From positions 16,651,425 through 16,715,424 of the forward strand of contig CM075771.1 in assembly GCA_037974665.1 (NCBI GenBank): a DNA stretch of 64,000 nt, given 5' to 3'. This document shows, piece after piece, positions 23,253 to 34,894 of the stretch. The notes under the pieces were generated by a model. It did no database searches. It worked only from the letters and a program-made list of their open reading frames with translations, and was not told the DNA's origin. Origin of the DNA: Ehretia macrophylla. Its lineage: Eukaryota; Streptophyta; Magnoliopsida; Boraginales; Ehretiaceae. The position numbers and the translations under genes are program-made. The first letter of the stretch is position 1; every line of letters begins with the position of its first letter.

Positions 23253-24291
23253 ATAGCTGGCCCTAGTACCCGCACTACTAATAGGAGCGGTGAGCCCCAA
23301 GAGACCGAAGATGCTTATCAAACTAATCCCGGCATAGCTATGTTTAACATGATGGTAAATGCCATGGATTGCGTGTCGCGAGTGATGGAACGTCAAGATG
23401 CACGTGAAGCAAACAACAACAACAACAACATGAATGATAGTAAACATGGGAGACATAGCAGAATGAGGGAGTTCATTGACTTTCGCCCGTCCAAATTCCA
23501 CGGGGAAGCTGATGATGAAAATGCAGAGGCTTGGTTGTCTAAGATTGAGAGAATTTTCACGCCACTTGACTATACTGATGAAGAAAATGTAGATTTTGCT
23601 GTGTTTCTGTTGCACGGGGATGCTAAGCATTGGTGGCACACTGTGGAGGCACTTTAGGAAACATATCATACACCTCGCTTGAGGGGTAATTTCTTAAGGC
23701 CTTCAAGGAGAAATATGTACTTGTAGTTTCCAGGCAGAGGCGGATTGAGGAATTCATGCACTTAACCAGGGTAACATGATGGTGGCCCAGTACGAGGCTC
23801 GTTTTGACCGACTATCCCGCTATGCTCAATACATGGTCAGTACTCCGGAGGCGAAGATATAGAAATTTACGATTGGATTGAGGCCAAAGATTCAGGACCA
23901 GTTGGCTTCGTATGACTTCGATACCTATTCTGCCCTCTTTGTTGCTGCTTCCCGAGTTGAGAAGAGGAAACTTGATAGAGTCAGTTTGAGTCAGCCGAAC
24001 AAGAAACCATACCAGCCTCCAGGTCAATAGAGGAAATTCCAGAGCTAGAGTCGTAGTTAGGGCCAGAGCCAGAACAGACCAGTGAATAACCGTGGCCCGA
24101 CTAAAGCACTATCAGCCTCTTCCACCTGCAGATCCACAGGTAGTTCACCTACTACTCAGTCTATCAACTGTTCCTACTGTGACAAGAAGGGGCATACCGA
24201 GGCCCAATGCTGGAAGAAGTCAGGACGATGTGTGCAGTATGGCAGGGATCAACATCAGATCAAGGATTGCCCTAAATGGCAAGCAGGACAA
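23253..24291 (+). pseudogene. gag: gag pseudogene (capsid and zinc knuckles)
   Basis: Gag packages the element's RNA into cytoplasmic particles. The frame can be followed from an ATA codon at 23253 that sits where a start codon would be expected (an in-frame TAG lies just before it), so the ATG appears to have become ATA. An Asn-rich run (about 23412-23430) is followed by a capsid-like segment, EFIDFRPSKFHGEADDENA (about 23470-23525) to GDAKHWW. TAG stops occur at 23654-23656, near 23860 and at three places in 24025-24060, and a frame change near 23690-23700. The C-terminal zinc knuckle is intact: CX2CX4HX4C at 24169-24210. A second knuckle at 24229-24270 has Tyr in place of its second Cys. 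It is clearly non-functional. Confidence 0.85.
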
Positions 24292-24890
24292 AATCAGGTT
24301 AAACCAGCTGGTAGAGACAAGACTCCAATTCCTAGAGTTCAAGCTCGAGCTTATGCGATTGAGTGCGAGGAGCTTCCAGAGGAGACCGCTGTTGTTGAAG
24401 GTACATTCTTCATACTGAATCAACATGTTAGGGTGCTAATTGATCCAAGTGCTACTCATTCATTTATTACTCCTTTTTGTGTGCAACGTGTGAAACTACG
24501 AGTTGTATGTTTGCCTTACGAAGTAGAAGTTGGTACTCCGATGGGTTCTAAACTTGTTACTAGCTCATCTTGTAAAGCATGTAAAATTCAAATTAAGGAT
24601 AGGGAATTCTCAGCCAATCTTATTGTATTACCCTTTCGAGACAATGAAGTCATCTTAGGAATGGACTGGTTGGCAAAGCATCATGCCCAACTAGATTGCC
24701 GGACGAAGATTATAACGTTCCAGGTACCTGGTCAACCAATACTGGAGGTAATAGGTCGAAGAGATTTCACCGGGAGTTCCATAATTTCATCTACGAAAGC
24801 AGTGAAATCCTTGAGAAAAGGGTGTAGTGGATACTTAGCTTACCTCATCAACAAGCCGTCGGACAAAGCCAAGTTGGAGGAGATGCCAAT
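24292..24890 (+). pseudogene. Retrotransposon aspartic protease domain, active site altered
   Basis: The retropepsin-like domain normally cleaves Gag-Pol. The segment is open and continuous with the upstream zinc knuckles. The active-site region reads [12 protein letters not shown] (Asp codon 24442-24444), whereas the family has Asp-Ser-Gly or Asp-Thr-Gly; Pro-Ser here replaces the Ser-Gly, which should abolish catalysis. The downstream [17 protein letters not shown] segment, typical of chromovirus proteases before the RT, is present at about 24650-24700. The intact counterpart (LIDSGATHSF) is in the element at 54393-60412. Confidence 0.85.
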
Positions 24891-25600
24891 GATCAAAGAC
24901 TATGCGGATGTGTTTCCAGAAGAATTGCCTGGTTTACCCCCAAATCGGGAGATCGAGTTCATTATAGAATTACTGCCTGGCACCCAGCCGATATCTAAAG
25001 CTCCCTATCGTATAGCGCCGGCCGAGTTACAAGAATTGAAGGACCAATTGCAAGGATTGTTGACGAAGGGGTTTGTTCAACCAAGTTCTTCTCTATGGGG
25101 TGCACCAGTCCTGTTTGTAAAGAAGAAAGACGGAACGTTGAGGCTATGCATCGATTATCGAGGATTGAACCAAGTGACTGTCAAGAATAAATACCTACTT
25201 CCACTGATCGACGAGTTGTTTGATCAACTTCAAGGAGCCAAAGTGTATTTGAAGCTCAACTTGAGGCAAGGGTACTATCAGTTACGGATCAAAAAGGAGG
25301 ATGTGCCTAAAATGGCTTTCAGGACGAGATATGGGCATTATGAATAAGTGGTGATGCCATTTGGACTAACTAATGCCCCTGCAGCTTTTATGGACTTGAT
25401 GCACAGGGTGTTTCAACCCTACTTGGACCAATTTGTGGTGATCTTCATTGATGATATTTTAGTGTACTCGAAATCCGAGGCTGAGCATGAACAACATCTG
25501 GGTTGGTACTGTAGAAACTTCGAGAGCATCAATTGTATGCAAAGTTTAGCAAGTGCGAATTTTGGTTGCAGCAGATTGCATTTTTGGGGCATATCATATC
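24891..25600 (+). pseudogene. pol: Reverse transcriptase domain pseudogene
   Basis: RT would copy the element RNA into cDNA. The RT core starts after the [13 protein letters not shown] linker (about 24903). [19 protein letters not shown] (about 25140-25190), [18 protein letters not shown] (25348 on) and [10 protein letters not shown] (catalytic Asp pair at 25450-25455) are present. Defects: the first catalytic Asp is Asn ([11 protein letters not shown], codon 25258-25260), a TAA stop lies at 25345-25347, one base appears lost near 25501, and a TAG follows at 25512-25514 in the shifted frame. The reading frame then resumes with [11 protein letters not shown] at 25533. Confidence 0.9.
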
Positions 25601-26250
25601 CCAAGAGGGAATAGCAGTGGATCCAGCAAAGATAGAAGCGGTGATGTCTTGGAAGAAACCGGAAAATGTTACGGAGGTTTGGAGTTTTCTCGGTCTAGCC
25701 GGCTATTATCGGAGGTTCGTGAAGGATTTCTCAAAGATCACTGGACCACTTACAAAGCTCACTCAAAAGAAAACAAAGTTCGTGTGGGATGACAAGTGTG
25801 AGAACAGCTTTCAAGAACTGAAGAAAAGATTGACTATCGCTCATGTTCTTGCATTGCCTGAAGGGAGTCAAGGTTTTGTAATCTATAGCGAAGCTTCGAA
25901 GGAAGGACTGAGTTGTGTGTTGATGCAAAATGGTATAGTGATTGCGTATGCTTCTAGGAAACAGAAGTCGTATGAATTGAACTACCCGACGCATGATTTG
26001 GAGTTAGCGGCTATCGTGTTTGCACTCAAGAAATGGAGGCACTATTTGTGGGGTAACAAGTTCGAGGTGTTTACTGATCACAAGAGCTTGAAATACTTGT
26101 TCTCACAAAAAGAGTTGAATATGAGGCAAAGGAGGTGATGGACCTTTTGGATTATTATAACTGCACAATCAGTTATGTACTCGGTAGAGCAAATGTAGTT
26201 GCAAATGCCTTAAGTAGGAAAGCGAGCATGGCAAAACTGGAAGTCAAGGT
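25601..26250 (+). pseudogene. pol: RT thumb/connection and RNase H domain pseudogene
   Basis: Continues from 25533 in the shifted frame: [20 protein letters not shown] (about 25690-25745) is the Ty3/gypsy RT-RNase H connection. RNase H begins near [19 protein letters not shown]; the usual first catalytic Asp of YSDAS is Glu here (codon 25890-25892). The [19 protein letters not shown] motif is present (about 25990-26050) and [10 protein letters not shown] follows. A frame change and stop near 26138 break the domain before the LSRKAS end motif, which is recognisable at about 26205-26227. Confidence 0.88.
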
Positions 26251-26338
26251 GTAGGAGTTGTTGGAGGAAGCATTTTTGTGGAAACCACAATTGACTTGAA
26301 AAGGGTTACTATTTGCCATTACACAAATTCAATCGACC

Positions 26339-27385
26339 TTGTTGTCTGAATTACGAGAGGCTCAACAGAAGGACCAACAATTTCAGAAGATTAAAGAAAG
26401 CAACACATATTTCAAGTTTTATGATGATGGTGTTTGGAGGTTTAGGAATCGGATTTGTACTCCTAATGAGCCAGAGCTGGAAAAGAAGATTCTTGAAGAA
26501 ACCCATAATTCAAGATACACTATTCACCCCGGCGGAACAAAGATGTACCGGGATTTGAAGCAACACTATTGGTGGAATAACATGAAGAGGGAGCTTGCGG
26601 AGTTTGTGGCACGGTGTTTGACTTGCTAGAGAGTCAAAGCAGAACATCAACGACTGGCAGGTTTACTTCAACCGTTGGAGATTCCTCAATGGAAATGGGA
26701 ACATATAACTATGGACTTTGTTATGGACCTGCCCAGGTCACAAAAGGGTCGTGACGCCGTTAGGGTCATAGTGGATAGATTGACTAAGTTAGCGCATTTC
26801 TTACCTATGAACAAGGAGGATAGTCCTGAGAAATTGGGAGATATGTATGTGGCGGAGATTGTAAGATTGCACGGGATGCCTATGAGTATTGTATCGGATA
26901 GGGATCCTCGTTTTACTTCCCGATTTTGGAAGAGATTGCAAGAAGCTTTGGGAATGAAGTTGAGTTTCAGCACGGCTTATCACCCTCAGACTGATGGACA
27001 ATTGGAGAGAACTATTCAGATTATGGAGGATATGCTGAGGGCGTATGTTTTAGACATCGGGAAAGGTTGGGAGAAATACCTGTCTCTAGCGGAGTTCGCT
27101 TATAATAATAGTTATCAGGCCACTATCGGGATGGCCCCATTTGAGGCATTGTATGGACGTAAGTGTCGATCCCCAATTTACTGGGATGAAGTAGGTGAGA
27201 CGAAGACTTTTGACCCGACCCTTCTACCTGAACTTATGAAGACTATTGATAATATCCACCTTATCCGAAAATGGATGCTTACCGCCCAGAGCAGGCAGAA
27301 AAGTTATGCAGACCGACGGAGACGGAGCCTAGAGTTTGAGGTCGGTGATAAGGTGTTCTTGAGATATCACCTCGGAGGGGACTGA
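26339..27385 (+). pseudogene. pol: Integrase domain pseudogene (one in-frame TAG; DD35E triad kept)
   Basis: Integrase inserts the cDNA into the genome. The N-terminal zinc-binding region (HNSRYTIHPGG ... CLTC, about 26500-26626) ends at a TAG (26627-26629) where a Gln is usual, a C-to-T type change. The catalytic core then runs open from 26675: Asp of TMDFVMDLP (26714-26716), Asp of VSDRDPRFTS (26897-26899) and Glu of DGQLERTIQ (27005-27007), with 35 residues between the last two, so the DD35E triad is complete. The LYGRKCRSPIYWDEVG segment (about 27150-27195) is typical of this clade. A frameshift near 27362-27372 separates the core from the C-terminal part. Confidence 0.92.
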
Positions 27386-27765
27386 TTAAACACGGCAAGG
27401 GTGGAAAGTTAAGCCCGAGGTTTGTAGGACCATTTGAAATAATTGAAAAAGTTGGCAAATTGGCGTATTGCCTGGCACTACCCCAAAACCTCTCCAATAT
27501 TCACGACGTCTTTCATGTTTCAATACTACGGAAGTTTCATCCTGATCCATCGCATATCTTGGAGCCAGAGCCGTTGCAGCTTCGGGAGAACTTGTCTTAT
27601 GAAGATAAGCCCATTCGGATCCTAGACCAGCAAGATCGAGAGTTGCGCAACAAAACTATACCGATGGTGAAAGTGTTGTGGGATCATCATGGAGTTGAAG
27701 AAGCAACGTGGGAAAGGCGAGACCAGATGGAGCAACAGTGTCCAACTTTATTTCAAAGGTAATAT
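27386..27765 (+). pseudogene. Integrase C terminus with chromodomain-like tail
   Basis: The frame open from about 27390 to 27762 gives KLSPRFVGPFEI, then NIHDVFHVSILRKF, and then a tail with IRILDQQDRELRNKTIPMVK and VLWDHHGVEEATWERRDQM. This is the chromodomain position and wording of Tekay/Del chromoviruses. In chromoviruses the chromodomain is thought to direct integration to heterochromatin, which fits the location in a satellite array. It ends at a stop just before the polypurine tract region. It is out of frame with the integrase core upstream. Confidence 0.85.
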
Positions 27766-27789
27766 TTAATTTTGTGACGAAATTCTTTT

Positions 27790-27799
27790 GAGGTGAGGA
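27790..27799 (+). other. Polypurine tract
   Basis: GAGGTGAGGA directly abuts the TGTGAGG start of the 3' LTR, the normal place for plus-strand priming. It is interrupted by one T. Confidence 0.75.
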
Positions 27800-30700
27800 T
27801 GTGAGGCCCGACCTCAATTTGCGTGCGATACCTCGATTCGTGTGCCTACCCTAGATTTGCGTGCCTTAACCTAGATTTAAGAATCGTGTTTCGTTTTGTG
27901 TGCCTTGCATTGAATGACGTGCATTCATTTAGGGTTGTGTGTATTTACTTGGAAAACGTGCATTCATCTCGTAGTTCGTGCCTTGTCTCATAGTGCGTGC
28001 CCTAAACCTAGGAAAGCGTGCCCACACGTTAATCAAGAAAGCATCTTACACGAAGCACTAGATCATTAGTTAATCCTACAAATCCCACTAACTAATATTA
28101 AAATGCTAAGTCAATGCACTAGAAGACGAAATTGCACCAAAAGCTAGATATTCTTTATTCTTTATTCTTTATTCTTTATTCTTTGCATGTCCCAAACACA
28201 CAATAAAATAAGCCTTGAACAAGACAAAAAATTCAGATTTGAGCACATCTTTGGCCGACCACTAGGAGCTTTGTGCATGCAATTTAATTTCAAATTCTAC
28301 TCCTAAACATTCTATGACAATTCTATGACAAAAAGAAATAAAAAAAATTAGCTCAAAACCCTCTTTAAAGCTCCATATTCTCGACACTAGCCCCATGCCC
28401 ATACTAGATAATTCAAAATGCTTCTTGAAGACACAAAAGTCTGAAATTTACATGCTCAAGGCCAACACAAGCATCTATGCCCATCAACTTTTGATTTTCT
28501 TTCATTTTTCTTCATTTCCTATCACTCCTCTCTCATTTCTTCTCTCTCTCTCGGCCTTGGCTGAGTTTCTACACTCCATAGCTTATCTTCATCAATCCAT
28601 GGTTCATCAAGGCAAGCAAGAAGCTAGGGAGCTCGACTAAGCAAGCTAGGTTGCAAGAAACACACATGCAAGCTCTTTGAACCTCCATTTCGGCTTAGGT
28701 GAGTTTGCTAGCTTCCATTTCTTTTCTTCTTGTTCTAACCACATGCACCTACTAAGAACTTGGTTACTAAGCTAGGAAGTTAGAGAAAATCGAGTGGTGT
28801 CTCGGTTAAGCAAGGAAAAGAGTCAATCTTGTGCAACCATCAAGAGTCTTGTGCATCTTCTTGTTGTTTTGCTAAGGTAAGGGCTAAAACTTCTTGAAAA
28901 TCTTTCAAAAAACCACATGCATGTCCTTAAATGTCTATATTTACTTCTGTACTTGAGATATATGTGTGTTCATGAGCTTTTATAAACATGCATGGCAAGA
29001 TTCTTGGCTAGAATGTGATGATGGATGAAATCGTGTATGTGACAGCCTTCTGTCTTGTTGGTGCAAGGTGATTTTGGCTAGGTAAAAGATGTTATAAATG
29101 CTTTAAAATTGGTAGGTAACTATTTTTTCCAGTTCTGAACACTTTTCACAGAAATAGACCAAAGCTAATTTTGACTCTAAGGTCCTCAAAATGACTAATT
29201 ATCAAAATGTGTCCAAATCTGGAAAGTCTGGAAAAATGAAGCAGGTTTTGGCAGATTCACTGACCTTGTAGAACGAACCAGTTTTGACTTAGTAAATGAT
29301 ATCCAAAATTCATGAAATTTGGTTTTCTGCTAGATGTTTCAGTTCTGAACATTTTTTTTGAGAAATGGACTAATGCTAAATCTGAACCAAAGGCCCTAAA
29401 AATAAACAAGTATTGAAATGTGTGCAAATCTGGACAGTTTTGTACAGTCTCACTGTTTTGGCTATAACTCTTGAACCCGAATTCCAAATGATGCGAGGTT
29501 TGTTTCTGAATTTATTTCACTCCTTAAGCTTTCATTTGACATCTTGTTCACTGGAATTGGAGATTGTTTTCTTGTCTCAATGATTGTGAGAAAATAGTCC
29601 ATTGCAGTGAGGGTTTCACCTATTGATATGCTTAGAAAAATTAATGTAGCTTCCCTTGTTGTATTAAATGATTGGGATTGTGGCATTTGGATGTTGTGTG
29701 GACTGTTTTGAATGCTTAAGGGTGTTGGAATTAATGAATGCATGGCTTGAGCTTAATTACGAGATGACTTGGTGTTTAATTGCATGGGTAAGCACAAATT
29801 GAAACCCTAGTAACTAGGTAAACTTGCTAAGTGTTGATCCTTTGGATATTGTGTTTGATTATGTGTTTAGTAGGCTGCCCGTAGTTGCCCTCATAGCCCT
29901 AAACATGATTTCAATGATTACATGTTGATAAGTAGGCTTTTCATGCACCCGATCCCACGTAGATGTCGTTTCATGATGACTAATCTTATTGTTTGATTAC
30001 GTGAACTTTGAAATGAGTTATATGACTTGATTTACGTGCGTTACATGGCTGCCCATTTAATGTTCATATAACTCTATGTGCTTTTCAAGTGAATTTACTT
30101 GTCATATCGTGCCTCGCGTGTTTAACTGTCAATGTGCAATCTTATGACTGCTCGGAGGCAACCTACTTTGTTGTCCTCCAAATGTGATATATTAAATGTC
30201 ATAAATGTGAATTGCATACAAGGTTGCAACCTTTCATTCTGGCGTGGTAGCGTTCACGCACACCGGGCGGCATTGGGCTTGCCAGTGCAACCGTGACTAC
30301 CATTGTCCAATTCCCTCTCTCGCTTGGGGGCTAGACTTCCTCGGAGAGTTGGGTCGTAGGATTTCGGGGTACATCCGGAGTACACCCATTTGGCGTGATA
30401 AGGGGATGATTTGAAGTCGGCCGCAACAACTGATACTAGAAACGAACCGAGAGCAAAAGCTCACCGTATCTTTTTCACTATGTGTATAAGTACTCTCGCT
30501 TGGTTCCTAGAGGACCTCGAGGAGGAAAAACGGGTAATTGAGTTCTTTTACTGTTATATTACATTATGTACTTACTTGTGATATATGTCATGTTTGCAAA
30601 AGGGTTTTCATAAGTTGAACCGAAAAATGAGTTTCAAAACCTATTTCTCGTTCCCCCTCGCTGAGTTCATAAGGACTCACCCACTTTTATCATCTCAGGT

Positions 30701-31377
30701 GAAGAAGACCAAGAACAGGTATCCGAGGACGACGTGCTTAACGATGATTCCTTGGAATGATTGCTTGCCCTACGTGCCTTTCTTGATTATGGCCATTTGT
30801 GAACACTATGTTGCTTGGAGACTATTTCATTTCTTATGATACTTGTATTTGTAATGTAAAAGACCTCCGTTGTAATTTGGGGTTTAATTTTGGCTTGTAC
30901 TGATAATAACTAGATAGACACTACTATGCTCGTTTTGCTGTCGTTACTAGCTAGTATCTATCATAGGATTATGAAGTATCAGGTAAGGATTAAGTAAAAT
31001 GAACCTATCCAATCTTAAGTAGGTACTCATTGTTAAGCTAAGATCAATAGGTACTTTTGTAACGAAGATTAACAAACAAACGAGACATAGTATCATGCTA
31101 GGTTATTAATCAAACGAGACTTCGAGATAACTAGTAGGCGTTTCTATTGATGGTAAATAGTAATCTTAGTTGGAAATGAAATTTGAGGCGTTTAGAGAAC
31201 TAGGTCAAACTAAAGAGCCCAATTACAGCCTTTATGCTGCCGGTTTTCCGAAAAAATTGTGGAGTCTAGGCTAAACGTTAAGTGTCAAACTTTCATGAAC
31301 GATTATGTACGAGACATGACTTGAATGTTTAGATCACACCCTAGTCTAACCTTTATAGGCCGGGTTGTGGCGTGACA
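27800..31377 (+). repeat. 3' LTR (3578 bp)
   Basis: Repeats the 5' LTR from TGTGAGGC to GTGACA. Divergence is visibly uneven: roughly 25 differences in the first 220 bp, mostly CG against CA or TG, but only scattered differences afterwards. It has a longer TTCTTTA run (28151-28184). The right edge lacks the expected GCAGC duplication. Confidence 0.93.
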
Positions 31378-31398
31378 TGCTTGCTGCCCCCATCGTAG

Positions 31399-31413
31399 AG
31401 CTCTCGGAGAGCT
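31399..31413. other. Perfect 15-bp dyad in the satellite monomer (example)
   Basis: AGCTCTC-G-GAGAGCT is a perfect inverted repeat with 7-bp arms and a one-base centre, followed by TTCCAACGGTATG. The same dyad, intact or with one or two changes, is present in most monomers of all five blocks. Confidence 0.75.
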
Positions 31414-34400
31414 TTCCAACGGTATGCTTTTTAGCGCGTAACTCCTTACGTATAAAAAGTTATGGGCACTGGAGCGCCGGAGGTGGTTACAAGCCCCACG
31501 CCCTCTGTTTGCGGGCCCAGCCTCTACGTGAAGTGAAGTTGTCTTGACCAAGGTGCCGTGGAATTCGCTAATAGAAATGTGAAGGATTAGGTTGTTGTCC
31601 TTTTTGCGGTTCACGATGTACTATCCGGGACGGAAAAACTACGCAAAAGAAGAAAAGTGACCTGAAACTGATGAAAACGTTCAATTTTGGGCTCCAAAAA
31701 CAAGCGCCGCTGAGCAGGCTTGCTGCCCTCGTCGTAGAGCTCTCGGAGAGCTTTTCAACGTTATGCGGCGAGTAGCGTGACTCCTTACGGATCTAAAGTT
31801 ATGGGCACCGGAGCGATGGAGACTTGGTCCCAAGCCCTACGCCCTCAGTTTGCGGGCCCAACCTCTAAGTGAAGTGAAGTTGTCTTTCCCAAGGTGTCAT
31901 GGGATTCGCAAATAGAAATGTGATGGATTAGGTTGTCATCATTTTCGTAGCTCACGACGTACGATCCGGGACAAAAAAACAGCGCAAAAGTATAAAAGTT
32001 TCCCAAAATTGATGAAAATAATTGATTTTGGGCTCCAAAAATAGGCACAGCCGTGCAGACTTGTTGCCCTATCATAGTGCTCTCGAGAGCTTTCCAAAGG
32101 TATGTTGTGCTCCGCGTAACTCCTTACGGATCAAAAGTGATGGGCACCAGAGCGACAGATACCAGGTCACAAGCCCCACGGCCTCGATTTGCGGGCCCAG
32201 CCTCTACGTGAAGCGAAGTTGTCTTGCACAAGGTGCCTTGGGATTTGGTAATAGAAATGTGATGGATTAGGCTGTCGCCCTTTTCGCGGCTAATGACGTA
32301 CGATCCGGGACGGAAAAACAGCGCAAAAGAAGAAAAATGTCCCGAAACTGATGAAAACCCTCGATTTTGGACTCTAAAAATAGGAGCAGCCTAGTAGGCT
32401 TGCTGCCCCTATTGTAGAGCACTCGGAGAGCTTTCCAACGGTATCCTGTGTGCCGCGTAACTCCTTGCGGATCAAAAGTAATGGGCACCTTAGCGACAGA
32501 TATCTGGTCCCAAGCCCCACGCCCTAGGTTTTCGGTCCCAACCTCTACGTGAAGTGAAGTTGTCTTGCCCAAGGTGCCATGGGATTTGGTAATAGAAATG
32601 TGATGGATTAGGTTGTAGTCCTTTTCGCTGCTCATGACGTACGATCCGGGATAGAAAAATAGCGCAAAAGAAGAAAAGTATCACAAAACTGATAAAAACA
32701 TTTGATTTTGGGCTCTAAAAATAGGCGCAACAGAGCAGGCTGGCTGCTCACGTCGTAGAGCTCTCGGAGAGATTTCCAACGGTATGTTGTGCGCCACGTA
32801 ACTCCTTACGGATCAAAAGTTATGGGTATCGGAGCGACGAAGACCTGGTCCCTAGCCCCAGGCCCTCGGTTTGCGGACCCAGCCTCTACGTGAAGTGAAT
32901 TTATCTTGCCCAAGGTACTGTGGGATTCGGTAATAGAAATGTGATGGATTAGGTTGTCGTCCTTTTCACAGCTCACTACGTGCAATCCAGGATAGAAAAA
33001 CAGAGCAAAAGAAGAAAAGTGTCTCGAAACTGATGAAAATATTCAATTTTGGTCTTCAAAAATAGGTACAGCCAATCAAGCTTGCTGCCACCGTCGTAGA
33101 GCTCTCAGGGAGCTTTCCAAAGGTATGTTGTGCGCCCCGTAACTCCTTACAGATCAAAAGTTATGGGCACCGGTGCGACGGATACCTGGTCATAAGCCCC
33201 AAGCCCTCGATTTGCGGGCCCAGCCTTTACGTGAAGTGAAGTTGTCTTGCCTAAGGTGCCGTGGGATTCAGTAATAGAAATGTGATGGATTAAGTTGTCT
33301 TCCTTTTCGCGGCTCACGACGTACGATCCGGGACGAAAAAACAACACAAAAGAAGAAAAGTGTCCCAAAACTATTAAAAACATTTGATTTTGGACTCCAA
33401 AAATAGGCGCAGCCAAGCAGGCTTGCTGCCCCCGTCGTAGAGCTCTTGGAGGGCTTTCCAACGGTATGCTTTCCAGCGCGTAACTCCTTACAGATAAAAA
33501 GTTATGGGCACCGGAGCGACGGAGACCTGGTCACAGGCCCCACGCCCTCGGCTTGCGAGCCCAGCCTCTACGTGAAGTGAAGTTGTCTTGACCAAGGTGC
33601 TGTGGGATTCGATAATAGAAATTTGATGGATTAGGTTGTCGCATTTTTCGCGACTCACGACGTACGATCCGGGACTGAAAAATAACGCAAAAGAAGAAAA
33701 GTATCCCGAAATAGATGAAAACGTTCGATTTTGTTCTCCGAAAATAGGTGCAACTGAGCAGGCTAGCTGCCCCTATCTTAGAGCTCTCAAAGAGTTTTTC
33801 AACGGTATGCTGTGCACCGTGTAACTCGTTACGGATCAAAAGTTATGGGCACCGGAGCGACGGAGACCTGGTCCCAAGCACCCCACCCTCAGTTTGCGGG
33901 CCCAGCGTCTACGTGAAGTAAAGTTGTCTTGCCCAAGGTGCCATGGGATTCGTTAATAGAAATGTGATGGATTAGGTTGTTGTCCTTTTCGCGGCTCACG
34001 ACGGACGATCCGGGACCAAAAAACAACGCAAAAGAAGAAAAATATCCCGAATAGATGAAAACGTTCGATTTTGGGCTCCAAAAACAGGCGCCGCTAAGCA
34101 GGCTTACTGCCCCGGTTGTAGAGCTCCCGTAGAGTTTTCCAACGTTATGCTGTGAGCCGCATAATTCCTTACGGATCAAAAGTTATGGGCCCCGGAGCGA
34201 CGGAGACCTGGTCCCAGGCCCCATGCCTTCGGTTTGCGGGCCCAGCTTCTACGTGAAGTGAAGTTGTCTTGCCCAAGGTGCCATGGGATTCGATAATAGA
34301 AATGTCGTGGATTAGGTTGTCGTCCTTTACGCGGCTCACGACGTACGATCCGAGACGGAAAAACAATGCAAAAGAAGAAAAATATCCCGAAATAGATGAA

Positions 34401-34894
34401 AACGTTCGGTTTTGGGCTCCAAAAACAGTTGCCGCTGAGCAGGCTTGCTGCCCCCGTCGTAGAGCTCCCGGAGTGTTTTCCAACGTTATGTTGTGAGCCG
34501 CATAACTCCTTACGGATCTAAAGTTATGGGCACCGGAGCGACGGAGACCTAGTCCCAGGCCCCACGCCCTCGGCTTGCGGGCCCAGCCTCTACGTGAAGT
34601 GAAGTTGCCTTGCCCAAGGTGCCGTGGGATTCGCTAATAGAAATGTGATGGATTAGGTTGTCGTTCTTTTCGCTGCTCACGACGTACGATCTTGGACGAA
34701 AAAATAGAGCAAAAGAAGCAATTAGTCCCGAAACTATTGAAAATCTTCGATTTGGGCTCTGAAAACAGGGGCATCCGAGTTGGCATGCTGCCCCCGTCGT
34801 AGAGCTCTCAGAGAGTTTTCCAACAGCATGCTGTGCGCCGCGTAAATCCTTACGGATCTAAAGTTATGGGCACCGGAGCGACGGAGACCTGGTT

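Larger units (their letters stand above)
19408..31377 (+). mobile_element. Full-length, decayed Ty3/gypsy chromovirus (Tekay/Del-type), 11.97 kb
   Basis: Order: 5' LTR (19408-22977), PBS (22996-23007), gag, protease, reverse transcriptase, RNase H, integrase, chromodomain-like C terminus, polypurine tract (27790-27799), 3' LTR (27800-31377). Protease-RT-RH-integrase order with a post-integrase chromodomain is characteristic of Ty3/gypsy chromoviruses. The wording of the RT, integrase and tail resembles Tekay/Del. The coding region is inactive: it has lost its start codon, has several stop codons and at least three frameshifts, and has changed catalytic residues in protease and RT. The two LTRs differ by a few percent by eye, and more (about 10%) in their first 220 bp, so this is an older insertion than the element at 37561. 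Confidence 0.93.

Noticed and set aside
23247..23669. 140-codon minus-strand open frame opposite gag
   Set aside because: It is antisense to a recognisable capsid-like gag segment; shadow frame.
31378..31382. Right-hand target duplication of the full-length element
   Set aside because: The flanking TGCTT does not match the left GCAGC, so no duplication can be claimed.
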